From NCBI RefSeq assembly GCF_000765475.1, contig NZ_JRHO01000014.1, positions 939,007 through 1,003,006 on the forward strand: a DNA stretch of 64,000 bases. Direction: 5' to 3'. Source of the DNA: Methanococcoides methylutens (GTDB taxonomy: Archaea > Halobacteriota > Methanosarcinia > Methanosarcinales > Methanosarcinaceae). Each line of letters begins with the position of its first letter. The first letter of the stretch is position 1. Under the pieces are notes generated by a model. The model did no database searches and was not told where the DNA came from. It saw only the letters and a list, made by a program, of their open reading frames with translations. Position numbers and translations under genes: made by a program. This document shows positions 17,829-27,896 of the stretch, piece by piece.

Positions 17829-19064
17829 ATGGAGAACAAATCATTAGATGGATTATTTGAGGACTTATTACAAAATGAATCTCTTTTTAAGAACAAAGAA
17901 GTTTTAAGACCTTCATATACACCAGCATCCCTTCCTCACAGAACTGAACAGGTCAACACTCTTGCTACCATTCTTGTTTCAGCACTTAGGGGAGATACAC
18001 CATCAAACATTCTTATCTATGGAAAAACCGGTACTGGTAAAACAGCTGTTGCTCGTTATGTTGGTATTGAACTTGAAAGAAAAAGTGACGATATAAGTAT
18101 TGATTGTTCAGTACTGTATCTAAACTGTGAGGTCATTGATACCCAGTACAGGCTCCTGGCAAATCTTGCAAAGCATTTTGGTGAAGACATCCCTATGACC
18201 GGCTGGCCTACTGACCAGGTGTTCACAAAATTCAAAGAAGCTATTGATTCAAAAAAGCAGGTTATCATAATTATTCTTGATGAGATCGATAAACTTGTCA
18301 AGAAAGGTGATGATGTTTTGTACAATCTTTCTCGTATCAATACTGACCTAAAAAATGCAAAGGTCAGTATGATCGGTATTTCAAATGACCTGAAATTTAC
18401 GGAATTCCTTGATCCAAGGGTCAAAAGTTCTCTTGGAGAAGAAGAGATCATCTTCCCTCCTTATGATGCTGAACAGATCAGTGATATCCTGAGGCAAAGA
18501 GCATCCATTGCATACAAAGAAGAGGTGCTTGATGAAATGGTAATTCCTCTGTGTTCTGCCTTTGCAGCCCAGGAACATGGTGATGCAAGGCGTGCACTTG
18601 ACCTTCTGAGAGTTGCCGGCGAACTTGCTGAGCGTGAGAACGAAGCAAATGTTGGTGAAGTTCACGTTAGAATGGCTCAGGAAAAGATCGAGATCGATCG
18701 TATTGTTGAAGTTGTCAGGACTTTACCCACACAGTCAAAGTTAGCTCTCTATAGTGTCATGCTTTTGAGGAATAACGGACACAGGAACGTCACTACAGGT
18801 GAAGTGTACAACGTTTATCGTCAGTTATGCGTGAATGTTGATATGGATATCCTGACACAGCGAAGGGTCACTGACCTAATCTCAGAATTAGATATGCTGG
18901 GTATTCTTAATGCAGTGGTCGTAAGCAAGGGACGCTATGGAAGAACAAAAGAGATCGTTCTGAGCGTACCTATAGAAAGCACACGCCGTGTCCTGCTTGA
19001 GGATTACAGACTGGGAATGCTTGCAGGTTTCAAACCGGTGATAACAGCACAGATGCATCTTTGA
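17829..19064 (+). CDS. cdc6: Origin recognition protein Orc1/Cdc6
   Basis: 411 residues. AAA+ initiator that binds ORB repeats and loads the MCM helicase. Walker A GKTGTGKTA at residues 65-73, Walker B IIILDEIDKL, sensor 1 GISNDL, sensor 2 GDARRALDLLR, and a C-terminal winged helix (about 310-400) that reads the ORB. ATG 17829 follows AAGGTT; longer starts add a hydrophobic stretch not expected in the family. Its position beside its own ORBs is the standard archaeal arrangement and suggests autoregulation. Confidence 0.96.
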   Translation: MENKSLDGLFEDLLQNESLFKNKEVLRPSYTPASLPHRTEQVNTLATILVSALRGDTPSNILIYGKTGTGKTAVARYVGIELERKSDDISIDCSVLYLNCEVIDTQYRLLANLAKHFGEDIPMTGWPTDQVFTKFKEAIDSKKQVIIIILDEIDKLVKKGDDVLYNLSRINTDLKNAKVSMIGISNDLKFTEFLDPRVKSSLGEEEIIFPPYDAEQISDILRQRASIAYKEEVLDEMVIPLCSAFAAQEHGDARRALDLLRVAGELAERENEANVGEVHVRMAQEKIEIDRIVEVVRTLPTQSKLALYSVMLLRNNGHRNVTTGEVYNVYRQLCVNVDMDILTQRRVTDLISELDMLGILNAVVVSKGRYGRTKEIVLSVPIESTRRVLLEDYRLGMLAGFKPVITAQMHL

Positions 19065-19156
19065 TGCATCAAACAGTTTTTGTTAAAAAGAGAAGAAAAA
19101 AGGAAATGAGATCATATTTGTCAAAAGGTATTAACAATATATCAACAACAGGAAGA

Positions 19157-19711
19157 TCATGAAAGCAAAAGCCTTAGATGGCCTGCATATGGTATCCTGT
19201 ATCTTGCAATTCCAATGACCCATTCTTCCTTTACAGGTTGAAGATAACTTATCTGGCCCTGCTGGTCATAGTACATGTTCGTCCTTTCGTTATCACCTTT
19301 AGTGATGTAACCACTATGTGGTGCAATTGGACCGCCTTCCCACATACTTTCCCCGGCTTCAACAAAGTACATGGCCCGGTGTATGATCGGGGTGACACCT
19401 TCCTGTCCGTAAGGGCGGTAAAGTATAACGTCACCTTCTTTTTCGAAGGATATGTAATTTGGACCAGCATCCTGATTGGTTATTATCTGTGTCCTGTCTA
19501 TGTTTTCGATGAAAATTATATCCCCGATCTTCATATGAGGTTCCATACTTCCGGATTCAACAGCAACCATAGGTGTCCACATCCCAAATAACGCCTGGGA
19601 AATGACTGCAAATGCCAGAACGGCAAAAATTACAGAAACAATGTCCCTTGAAAGGGATATCCAGAATTTATCACTCGTTCTGAATGTATGGAATGAGGCT
19701 TTTATGTCCAT
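19157..19711 (-). CDS. Signal peptidase I (archaeal/ER type)
   Basis: 184 residues. Membrane-anchored serine protease removing Sec signal peptides. One N-terminal helix (about 24-44), then the catalytic serine in SGSMEPHM (Ser55), the conserved histidine in TPIIHRAMY in the position where bacterial enzymes have lysine, and the aspartate box TKGDNERTN. That His instead of Lys is the archaeal/eukaryotic Sec11 hallmark. There may be a second short hydrophobic end (YAGHLRLLLS). Monocistronic, convergent with cdc6. Confidence 0.93.
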   Translation of the reverse strand: MDIKASFHTFRTSDKFWISLSRDIVSVIFAVLAFAVISQALFGMWTPMVAVESGSMEPHMKIGDIIFIENIDRTQIITNQDAGPNYISFEKEGDVILYRPYGQEGVTPIIHRAMYFVEAGESMWEGGPIAPHSGYITKGDNERTNMYYDQQGQISYLQPVKEEWVIGIARYRIPYAGHLRLLLS

Positions 19712-19976
19712 ATTATCTTTGAAACAATAGAAGCTGATTAGTTAAAAAATTTGGTATTGAAGCATCCAGTACGTAGCCTATTTATTTTATAGGAATGCTT
19801 TTGTTTGATACAAGAGTTTGACACATTAATTAGCAACTTAGTTCCTAAAAATTAAATTGTCAAAGACGAAGAGATATTGAAAAACAAATCAGAATTCAAA
19901 TTGTTTGTCATTATAAGAATCGAATGTAATTTTTGCAGAAAACTGCTAAATTCCACTGCTAATTTCAGGTCCAACA

Positions 19977-21695
19977 ATGAAAGAGATCAATGTTCAGGAA
20001 GCTTTTTTAGAAGCCGGGTATCAGATCAGCCCTGAAGCTGTAAATCTGATAGTATCTCACAGTTCACCAAAGAATCTGGTTTGCTATATTCTTGAACATA
20101 TCGATGAGTCGGTCTTTGTTATTGAGACCGAACACATTGACCTTTCATCCTTTGAATCCGAATATCCGAGCAGCGTGAAAGGTAACTCAGGAACAACTTC
20201 AGATGTTGCTTCAAAGGTTGTTTCAGATGTTAGTTCACAGGTCTCACAGAATTCGGAGGTCATTTCGGGAGAAACACCTTCCCATTCGGAGATATCGCTT
20301 TCATTTGCTACATCTGAAACTGTATCTAAAGTTACATCTGAAGTATCTTCACCCTCAAAAAAATATTCTTCCTCATTTCCATCCGGTTATGGAAGTAAGG
20401 GATTACCAGATGCCGGTCTTAATGTAAATTCCAATGCTAATGGCAGTAACATCAATATCATGTCCGATATCACGGACATGTCGACCTGTGTTGGCGAATA
20501 TATGGAATTCGTCCAATATTTCAGGAACAGGTATAGTAAGCTCAGTGATATGATCCGTGGAAGGATAACTGCCAGACCAATTGAGAGCCTTAATAAGAAC
20601 CGCAAGCAGGGGAGCGGCTTAAAGCGGAGTGGAGGCGGTGATTACAGTGAAGTTTCTATTATTGGAATGGTATCCGAGGTAAGGAGTACTGCAAATGGGC
20701 ATAAGATGTTGCAGCTGGAAGATCCCACAGGTTCTTTTCTGGTGCTTGTGCATCAGGCGGAGAAAGATCTTTTTGAAGAGGCCAGCAAGATAATTCTGGA
20801 TGAGGTTATCGGTATCACAGGTTCCCTGACCAATGATGGCAGTCTGATCGTAGCAAAGAAGATAATACTCCCTGACCTTCCGAATATTTCACACAGGAGG
20901 GAAGGTACCTGGGGTAAAGCGGTGTTCACATCTGATGTCCATATCGGAAGCTCGACCTTCCTTGAAGAAGAATGGTGTGGCTTCCTTGACTTTCTTAACG
21001 GGAAGTGTGATAATGACCAAATGAAAGAGCTTTCCAAAGATATCCGGTACCTTGTGATAGCAGGCGATCTGGTTGATGGGATCGGAATTTTCCCGGGGCA
21101 GGAACATGAGCTGGATATTCTTGACATCTATGATCAGTATGCAAAGGCGGCTGAATACTTTAGTCAGGTACCGGAACACATTCAGATAATAATATCACCC
21201 GGAAACCACGATGCAGTCCGTCAGGCAGAGCCACAGCCCCGTTTTCCGGAGCGTATAACTTCCCTTTTTGAGGACAGGATAACTTTTGTGGGAAATCCTG
21301 CATTAGTGGACCTCGATGGTGTCCGGGTACTGATGTATCATGGACGCTCAATTGACGATCTTGTTGCTTCGGTCCCGGGAGTTTCATATCAGGAGCCTGA
21401 AAAGGCCATGATAGAGATGTTAAAACGCAGGCATCTTTCCCCTATATATGGAAGCAGGGTTTCCATTGCACCGGAGAAACAGGACCATTTTGTAATTGAC
21501 CAGATACCCGATATTCTCCATTGTGGTCATGTGCATACCATAGGTATTGGAAGATACAAGAATGTCCTTGCGATAAATTCCGGTACATGGCAGTCACAAA
21601 CAGAGTTCCAGAAGAGAGTAAATTTAATGCCAACACCTGCACAGGTTCCTATCGTGGATCTTTCCACTCTCAGGACAACCCTTCTGCACTTCTGA
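19977..21695 (+). CDS. polB: DNA polymerase II (PolD) small subunit, DP1
   Basis: 572 residues. Non-catalytic partner of PolD with proofreading exonuclease activity. Residues 1-60 form a small helical domain, about 60-190 are Ser/Thr-rich linker, about 230-300 an OB fold (VSIIGMVSEVRS), and about 315-560 the calcineurin-like phosphoesterase, with complete metal motifs TSDVHIGS, AGDLVDG, SPGNHDAVR, YHGRSIDD and HCGHVHTIG. ATG 19977 follows AGGT. The long linker rich in Ser and Val is unusually repetitive. The large subunit DP2 is not in the window. Confidence 0.95.
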   Translation: MKEINVQEAFLEAGYQISPEAVNLIVSHSSPKNLVCYILEHIDESVFVIETEHIDLSSFESEYPSSVKGNSGTTSDVASKVVSDVSSQVSQNSEVISGETPSHSEISLSFATSETVSKVTSEVSSPSKKYSSSFPSGYGSKGLPDAGLNVNSNANGSNINIMSDITDMSTCVGEYMEFVQYFRNRYSKLSDMIRGRITARPIESLNKNRKQGSGLKRSGGGDYSEVSIIGMVSEVRSTANGHKMLQLEDPTGSFLVLVHQAEKDLFEEASKIILDEVIGITGSLTNDGSLIVAKKIILPDLPNISHRREGTWGKAVFTSDVHIGSSTFLEEEWCGFLDFLNGKCDNDQMKELSKDIRYLVIAGDLVDGIGIFPGQEHELDILDIYDQYAKAAEYFSQVPEHIQIIISPGNHDAVRQAEPQPRFPERITSLFEDRITFVGNPALVDLDGVRVLMYHGRSIDDLVASVPGVSYQEPEKAMIEMLKRRHLSPIYGSRVSIAPEKQDHFVIDQIPDILHCGHVHTIGIGRYKNVLAINSGTWQSQTEFQKRVNLMPTPAQVPIVDLSTLRTTLLHF

Positions 21696-21813
21696 AACCT
21701 GTAGGACCTATGGTATTGATAGATTTATGGAAGTTGATCTTTTTCCTTTTCCATGTTAAAATGTGACACTTCTTTTCCAATTCCGATCACTATATATAGT
21801 GCAACAGGAAAGT

Positions 21814-22773
21814 ATGCACCAGATGTCCTCGAAAGATAAGGAAGAACTTATAACAATTCCTGAAATACCTGACTTTGAGGCCTTGCTGAAAAAGCAGGGA
21901 TATAGCCTTGCAGGTACTCATTCTGCTGTAAAGACATGCCTCTGGCTTGGTCGTTCCATGAAAGGAGAAGGTGAGTGTTATAAGTCCAGGTTCTATGGTA
22001 TTACTTCACATTGTTGTCTGCAGATGACACCTACTTTGAGGTGCAACCAACGCTGTCTCTTTTGCTGGAGGCCTACAGAAGCGGAGGTATCCTTCCCGAA
22101 AGATTGGGATTCTCCAGTGGAAATTGTGGGGTCATCAATCAAAGCACAGCAAAAATTGATATCCGGATTTGGTGGTTCAGCACCAAGGGAGCGGTGGGAG
22201 GAAGCAAACCAGCCCAAACACGTTGCTATATCACTTTCAGGGGAGCCGACCTTGTATCCGCATCTGCCTGAACTTGTGGAAGAGTACGAAAAACAGGGCT
22301 TTACCACTTTTATCGTAAGTAACGGTACTGTTCCTGATATGATGGAGAGAATCGAACCTTCCCAGTTATACATGAGCCTTGATGCTCCTGATAGGGAAAC
22401 ATATGAAAAGGTCTGCAATCCGAAATCTCCTGAACTATGGGACAATATCAACAGGTCTCTGGAAATACTTGGAAAGAAGAATAACCGCAAAGCAATACGC
22501 ATAACCCTTGTAAAGGGTATGAATATGATCGATCCGGCAGGTTATGCACGTCTTATTGAGATAGCAAATCCGGATTTCATTGAGGTCAAGGCATATATGC
22601 ACCTTGGTTTTTCCAGAAGCCGTCTTCCTCGTGAAGCGATGCCTTCACATGAGGAGGTTGTCAGTTTTGCAAAAGAACTTGCCGAGCATCTTGGATATGC
22701 CATTGCAGATGAAGTGGAAGTAAGCCGCATCGCTCTGCTTTCAAAGGACGGTAAAGTCACTTATCTTGACTGA
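21814..22773 (+). CDS. taw1: 4-demethylwyosine synthase (Taw1/TYW1)
   Basis: 319 residues. Radical-SAM enzyme building the tricyclic base imG-14 from m1G37 of tRNA-Phe using pyruvate. It has the radical-SAM triad CNQRCLFCW preceded by QMTPTLR, an SAM-binding ISLSGEPTLYP and an extra upstream CCLQ Cys set for the second cluster. TATA-like TATATATAG at 21791 is only about 20-25 nt before the ATGs at 21814 and 21823, so the message may be leaderless from 21823; AGGA before 21814 favours the longer form. Confidence 0.93.
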   Translation: MHQMSSKDKEELITIPEIPDFEALLKKQGYSLAGTHSAVKTCLWLGRSMKGEGECYKSRFYGITSHCCLQMTPTLRCNQRCLFCWRPTEAEVSFPKDWDSPVEIVGSSIKAQQKLISGFGGSAPRERWEEANQPKHVAISLSGEPTLYPHLPELVEEYEKQGFTTFIVSNGTVPDMMERIEPSQLYMSLDAPDRETYEKVCNPKSPELWDNINRSLEILGKKNNRKAIRITLVKGMNMIDPAGYARLIEIANPDFIEVKAYMHLGFSRSRLPREAMPSHEEVVSFAKELAEHLGYAIADEVEVSRIALLSKDGKVTYLD

Positions 22774-22952
22774 GGCCGGGTATAGATTCCTTGGCATTTA
22801 TCGTCTCAGTCACAATCTATATTTATATCCTTGTTTACATAGGATACATCCATTTAGCTAATAGCATCCATGTTCTGTATGCAGAACATGATCATCAAGG
22901 TGTTCAACGCATCTACAATCCCAATTGATCCTTATTATGGAGTATTCCCACA

Positions 22953-24197
22953 ATGGTTGACCAATCTTCACATCAAAAATACGAGTTTAAAAAGAAACTT
23001 GAATCGTTAAGGGGCAAGCGAGGTCGTGGTACTGAGCTTATCTCATTGTACATTCCACCTGACAAGCAGCTCTCAGATGTAGTTGCACAGCTCAAGACAG
23101 AGCACGGTCAGGCCTCCAACATTAAATCCAAGCTTACCAAGACGAATGTGCAGGGTGCTATCGAGTCCATCATGTCCAGACTCAGGTATGTGACTGTTCC
23201 TGAGAATGGGATCGTCTATTTCACAGGTGCTGTTGATGTCGGAGCTAACAAGACTAACATGGAGTCAACCATCATTGAGCCTCCACAGCCAATTATAACA
23301 TACAGGTATCACTGTGATTCATCATTCTACCTTGATCCTCTAGAGGAGATGTTAAGGGAAGCAAAGACCTATGGTCTGCTTGTTCTTGACAGGCGTGAAG
23401 CCTCAATTGGTCTTCTTGTGGGCAAGCACATAGAACCATATCGGAACCTGACCTCAACTGTACCTGGGAAACAGAGGAAAGGAGGACAGAGTGCCCATAG
23501 GTTCCAGCAACTTAGACTCATTGCCATACATGATTTCTACAAGCGTATCGGTGATGCAGCAAGTGAGGTATTCCTCACAGTTGACCAGAAGGACTTTGAA
23601 GGTGTGCTTGTTGGTGGTCCTTCACCAACAAAAGAGGAGTTCGAATCCGGTCATTTCCTACACCATGAGATAGAGAAAAAAATGCTCGGGCTTTTCGATG
23701 TAGCGTATACAGATGAGTCCGGTCTTTCAGAACTTGTGAACGCAGCAAGTGAAAGGCTTGAGGACCTTGATCTCATGGTAGAGAAGAAACTGATGCAGCA
23801 GTTCTTCAGGGAACTGGTGTCTGATTCAGGCAAAGCGACCTATGGTGAGGACAATGTCCGAGAGAATCTCATTATCGGTGCTGTCGATATAATGCTCGTA
23901 TCAGAAGACCTGAGGGCTGAAAGGATGACCGTCAGGTGTACTTCTTGCGATTATGAGAAAAAGACAACCAGTGAGTTCAAGCCTGGTGATTCGAAGACAA
24001 GTCTTGGTAACTGCCCGAAATGTGGTTCCTATCTTGAGGTCGTGGAAAAGGTCGATGTTGTTGATGAGCTATCCGAAATGTGTGACCAGATGAGTACCAC
24101 GGTAGAATTCATTTCCACTGACTTTGAAGAGGGTGCACAGCTTCTGAACGCTTTTGGTGGTATCGTCGCTATCCTGCGTTTCAACACAGGCATCTGA
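22953..24197 (+). CDS. prf1: Peptide chain release factor aRF1
   Basis: 414 residues. Reads stop codons and triggers peptidyl-tRNA hydrolysis. Codon-recognition motif NIKS at about residue 63, catalytic GGQ in RKGGQSAHRF at about 178, and a C-terminal mini-domain with zinc-ribbon pairs CTSCDYEKK and CPKCGSYL. In Pyl-using methanogens this factor competes with tRNA-Pyl at UAG, directly relevant to the UAG-containing genes below. ATG follows GGAG. It is followed by argS at 22 bp. Confidence 0.96.
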   Translation: MVDQSSHQKYEFKKKLESLRGKRGRGTELISLYIPPDKQLSDVVAQLKTEHGQASNIKSKLTKTNVQGAIESIMSRLRYVTVPENGIVYFTGAVDVGANKTNMESTIIEPPQPIITYRYHCDSSFYLDPLEEMLREAKTYGLLVLDRREASIGLLVGKHIEPYRNLTSTVPGKQRKGGQSAHRFQQLRLIAIHDFYKRIGDAASEVFLTVDQKDFEGVLVGGPSPTKEEFESGHFLHHEIEKKMLGLFDVAYTDESGLSELVNAASERLEDLDLMVEKKLMQQFFRELVSDSGKATYGEDNVRENLIIGAVDIMLVSEDLRAERMTVRCTSCDYEKKTTSEFKPGDSKTSLGNCPKCGSYLEVVEKVDVVDELSEMCDQMSTTVEFISTDFEEGAQLLNAFGGIVAILRFNTGI

Positions 24198-24219
24198 GGT
24201 TAATTAACAGGTGATCATT

Positions 24220-25923
24220 TTGTTTTTAGATTTTATAGAACAGGTTACATCCGTACTGAACGATGCTGTCAGCTCCGCAGGGTTTGAAGCAAACGATCTG
24301 GAGCTTGGACCGTCCCAGCATGCAGACCTTTCATCAAGGGTCGCATTCAGGCTGGCATCTGTTGCAAAACAGAGTCCAAAGGACGTTGCTGACAGGATCG
24401 CTTCTGAGATAGTAATACCAGAGGGTTCCTATATTGGTAAGATAGAGGCATTGGGCCCATATCTGAATATAAGTGCCAGTCGCGATTTCATTGATGATGT
24501 TGTGTCAGGTATCAGGGAGAAGAAGGAGTCTTTCGGAGGTAATTTCTGTGAAGGCAGGATACTGCTTGAGCACACTTCTGCTAATCCTAACGGTCCTCTT
24601 CATGTGGGACACATAAGAAATTCCATTATCGGAGATACCCTCGGTCGCATCCTGAAACGTGCAGGATATGATGTCGAGTTGCACTACTATGTAAATGACA
24701 TGGGTCGCCAGATAGCTATAGTTTCCTGGGCTCTTGAACACTTCGAATTCGATGAAAGTTCTAAGCCGGACCATGCTATTGCAGATGTTTACATAAAGGC
24801 GAATGCAGAGCTTGAATCACACCCGGAAAAGGTTGCTGAGATAGACAAGCTCATGCAGCTTGTTGAGAGTGGTGATGAGGAGACAATTGAGCGTTTCGAT
24901 AAGGCTGTAGGGCTTGCAGTTGAAGGTATCAAGGAAACCCTTGGAAAGATGAATGTCTCCCACGATGAGTTCCCTAAGGAATCAAGTTTCATCAGGTCCG
25001 GTGATGTTTCAAGGATAGTGGATGAGATCAAGGCTACAGGACGTACTGAGATAGACAATGGCGCGCTTGTTGTTGACCTTAAGGATTACGGATTTGAAAA
25101 GACGCTCGTTATCCAGCGCTCTGATGGTACTTCACTTTATACAACACGTGATCTTGCATACCATGAATGGAAGGGCGAGCGTGCTGACAGGATCATCGAT
25201 ATCTTCGGAGCAGATCATAAACTGATCTCCGGTCAGCTCAAGGCAACGTTGAATGCCATAGGCAAAAAAGAACCGGAGTTTGTTATCTTTGAGTTCGTTT
25301 CATTGCCTGAAGGTTCAATGAGCACAAGACGCGGCAAGTTCATCAGTGCTGACGAACTGTTCGACCAGGTCAAGGTTCGGGCACTGGAAGAGGTGGACAA
25401 ACGCCGCCCTGAGATGCCTGACGATTTCAAGAAAGAGGTTGCTGACATGGTCGGTATCGGTGCTGTCAGATACGATATCGTGAAGGTCACACCTGAGAAA
25501 TCCACGGTCTTCGACTGGAAAGAGGCCCTTGATTTCGAGAAACAGGGCGGTCCTTTCATACAGTACTCACATGCACGTTCCTGCAGTATCCTGCGAAAGG
25601 CAAAGGATGAAGGCCTGTGGGATAGTGAAGCGATCATTGCCCCTTCACTTCTTGTGGAAGATAGTGAAATAGCTCTTATCAAGAAGATGGGAATGTTCGA
25701 CAATGTGTTGGACCAGTGTACGAAGGAACTGAAACCACATATGCTTGCTATCTACGGAAGGGAACTTGCAGATGCATTTAACCAGTTCTATCGTTTCGTG
25801 TCCGTCCTCAATGCCGAGGAAGATGATGTCCGTGCAAGCCGTCTGGCTCTTGTGGACTGTGCAAGGATAGTGCTTGCCAACACACTGGATACCCTTGGAA
25901 TGGGTGCACCGGATTCGATGTAA
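24220..25923 (+). CDS. argS: Arginyl-tRNA synthetase
   Basis: 567 residues. Class I synthetase. An N-terminal add-1 domain (about 1-95) binds the tRNA elbow. The HIGH signature appears as HTSANPNGPLHVGHIRN, the KMSKS region is the degenerate MSTRRGKF typical of ArgRS, and the C-terminal helical DALR domain ends the protein. The TTG at 24220 is chosen because AGGTGA lies 5-6 nt before it; a GTG at 24211 is inside that ribosome site. It lies downstream of aRF1, so translation genes are grouped. Confidence 0.95.
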   Translation: MFLDFIEQVTSVLNDAVSSAGFEANDLELGPSQHADLSSRVAFRLASVAKQSPKDVADRIASEIVIPEGSYIGKIEALGPYLNISASRDFIDDVVSGIREKKESFGGNFCEGRILLEHTSANPNGPLHVGHIRNSIIGDTLGRILKRAGYDVELHYYVNDMGRQIAIVSWALEHFEFDESSKPDHAIADVYIKANAELESHPEKVAEIDKLMQLVESGDEETIERFDKAVGLAVEGIKETLGKMNVSHDEFPKESSFIRSGDVSRIVDEIKATGRTEIDNGALVVDLKDYGFEKTLVIQRSDGTSLYTTRDLAYHEWKGERADRIIDIFGADHKLISGQLKATLNAIGKKEPEFVIFEFVSLPEGSMSTRRGKFISADELFDQVKVRALEEVDKRRPEMPDDFKKEVADMVGIGAVRYDIVKVTPEKSTVFDWKEALDFEKQGGPFIQYSHARSCSILRKAKDEGLWDSEAIIAPSLLVEDSEIALIKKMGMFDNVLDQCTKELKPHMLAIYGRELADAFNQFYRFVSVLNAEEDDVRASRLALVDCARIVLANTLDTLGMGAPDSM

Positions 25924-25968
25924 GTCAGGCATGAAGAACATATCAACACAGATCAGGGAGAATGGAAT

Positions 25969-26250
25969 ATGGAATTATACATGTACTTTCTCCTGTATCT
26001 TTTTTTAGTGAATGCTTATGCTTTCTGGCTGATGTACTCTGACAAAAAGAAGGCCATCAAGAACCAGTACCGTATACCTGAAAAGACCCTTTTCACCTGG
26101 GCATTGCTGGGCGGGAGCATTGGTTCCATAACCGGCATGCAGAAGTTCAGGCATAAGACCAGACATCCGAAATTCAGGATCGGTATGCCTCTGATATTTA
26201 TCGTGGAAGGCTATCTCTTCTTTGAATATGTTCTGCCGGTATTGATTTGA
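25969..26250 (+). CDS. DUF1294 small membrane protein
   Basis: 93 residues. Two to three membrane helices with the DUF1294 signature: YSDKKKAIKNQYRIPEKTLF, then LGGSIGSITGMQKFRHKTRHPKF. Family function unknown. It is 45 bp downstream of argS on the same strand and probably part of its transcript. Confidence 0.88.
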   Translation: MELYMYFLLYLFLVNAYAFWLMYSDKKKAIKNQYRIPEKTLFTWALLGGSIGSITGMQKFRHKTRHPKFRIGMPLIFIVEGYLFFEYVLPVLI

Positions 26251-26388
26251 GTTCTTTGGAGCCTGAAGCGGTCCCTTTCCGTGATTTTTTCGTTTTGTTT
26301 ATACTCAGTTTATCTCAAATAACCGGTCTCAAACATCATCCAGACAATGAAAAACTAAAAAGTAATGATGAATACCGCTGGCATTTCA

Positions 26389-27741
26389 TCAATACTCAGG
26401 ATCTTTGACCTTTCCCATGAAAAGGATACATCCCGTTCTTCTGTCTTCGATAAAGAACATGAAAGGATGGTCTGCCTTGAATTCCACTACCTGTCCGGGT
26501 AGCGGTTCACAGCAGTCAACCGCTTCGATGGCCGTTGCCGCTGTTGCCTCAGTGCCTTTTTCCCCGACATCGATAAAGGCTTGGTGGACCACATCGTCTA
26601 GCCATAAAGCGTAATCTTCCGGAACTTTCCGGATGTCATAAATACCTGAGAAATTTGCATCGTCCGTAAAGGCTTCCGTAATCCCCATGCTTTTCAATGT
26701 AGCCGGTAGTTCAACTTTAGTATCAAAACTGAATTTAGGCAGCCAGATTTTGACTTCATTTCCGGATTCCATAGAGGACTTGAGTTTGTTGTAATCTGAA
26801 AGTTTAAACTTACTTTCAAAATCTTCAATGTTATTTTCTTCAGGAAGGATGACGTACATGCACAGGTCATTGCCCTTGTAAGGTATTTCAACGATTTTTG
26901 CGTTTTTGCTTTCGCCGTAACTGAAGTACTGCTTTGTGTACATCATATCTACGGCATTTCCTACCTTATTTGAAGAAGAATTGTAGAAAAGTTCCTTCCT
27001 GGTCTCTTCTACGTCAAATTCATTAAGCCATTTTCCTTTAAAGTAAACTGCATTTGTAATGATCATGGCCGTATCGGGATCGATCAGTTCATCCGGGATC
27101 AGGTCTTTGATTTTTTCGTTGGTCTGTGTTGCAACCCACTTATTGATGATATCCCTGGATTTTTCCGGTTCATTTCTAAAATCAAGGTTTGTTACTTTCC
27201 CACCATAATATATCTTTGAGTTATCTGCATATCTTTCATTCAACGGATAATTTTCCCGTACCCAGAGGGCATTTGCAGTTTTCAGGTCGTAGTTGTCATC
27301 ATCTGAATTTATTGTATTCATCATCTCTTTTGAATTTTTTTCAAGCACGGACTTGCTAAGAGGATAGTAGAACACATAGGCTATCTCTTCCTGTGTGGTA
27401 GTTTCAGCGCCATCATAACAAATAGCCATTGCAGTAAATATGCTGTATGGCGAGAAGACAATATTGTCATCCGTGGTTAGATTAGTGTACATATCAAAGG
27501 AAAAGGCGTTGTTTGCAGTGGCAATGTCATAGTCATCAGAAGAATATGCATACATCAGGGAGCTTTTGTCTACAGTTTCTGATTCCACGTTTATCGGAGA
27601 GGAGCTTTTGTTTCCAATTTCTGATCCTGTGGAATTTGCGTTTAATTCACTATCCGGGCTTGTGCCGGTGTCTATGCATCCAATACATGAGAAAAGAAGA
27701 GCACAGATCATAACTGTACAAATAATATTTTTTAGTTTCAT
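26389..27741 (-). CDS. Serpin (serine/cysteine protease inhibitor), predicted lipoprotein
   Basis: 450 residues. The signal peptide ends in a lipobox-like FSCIGC, so the protein is probably lipid-anchored outside the membrane; a Ser/Thr/Asn-rich linker follows. The remaining 370 residues are a full serpin fold (NTIFSPYSIFTAMA-type block, ITNAVYFKGKW, and the C-terminal ADHPFMFFIEDRRTGCILFMG). The hinge GEKGTEATAATA has the small residues needed for inhibitory loop insertion. Counting from the hinge, P1-P1' falls at the Cys-Cys of VDCCEPLPG, unusual for a serine-protease inhibitor. Flanked by non-coding DNA; possible lateral gain. Confidence 0.93.
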   Translation of the reverse strand: MKLKNIICTVMICALLFSCIGCIDTGTSPDSELNANSTGSEIGNKSSSPINVESETVDKSSLMYAYSSDDYDIATANNAFSFDMYTNLTTDDNIVFSPYSIFTAMAICYDGAETTTQEEIAYVFYYPLSKSVLEKNSKEMMNTINSDDDNYDLKTANALWVRENYPLNERYADNSKIYYGGKVTNLDFRNEPEKSRDIINKWVATQTNEKIKDLIPDELIDPDTAMIITNAVYFKGKWLNEFDVEETRKELFYNSSSNKVGNAVDMMYTKQYFSYGESKNAKIVEIPYKGNDLCMYVILPEENNIEDFESKFKLSDYNKLKSSMESGNEVKIWLPKFSFDTKVELPATLKSMGITEAFTDDANFSGIYDIRKVPEDYALWLDDVVHQAFIDVGEKGTEATAATAIEAVDCCEPLPGQVVEFKADHPFMFFIEDRRTGCILFMGKVKDPEY

Positions 27742-27896
27742 ACAATATGCTTGAAGTGACTCTATTTAAATTTTATGTCCAAAGTATCGAACTGATTCCG
27801 AATGCGACAGATAGTTCCAGTGAAATGCAAGGATATCGTTTTAGTTCGATGATATGTCCATAAAAATTATATATATTGTTCTATAAGGATTTTACA

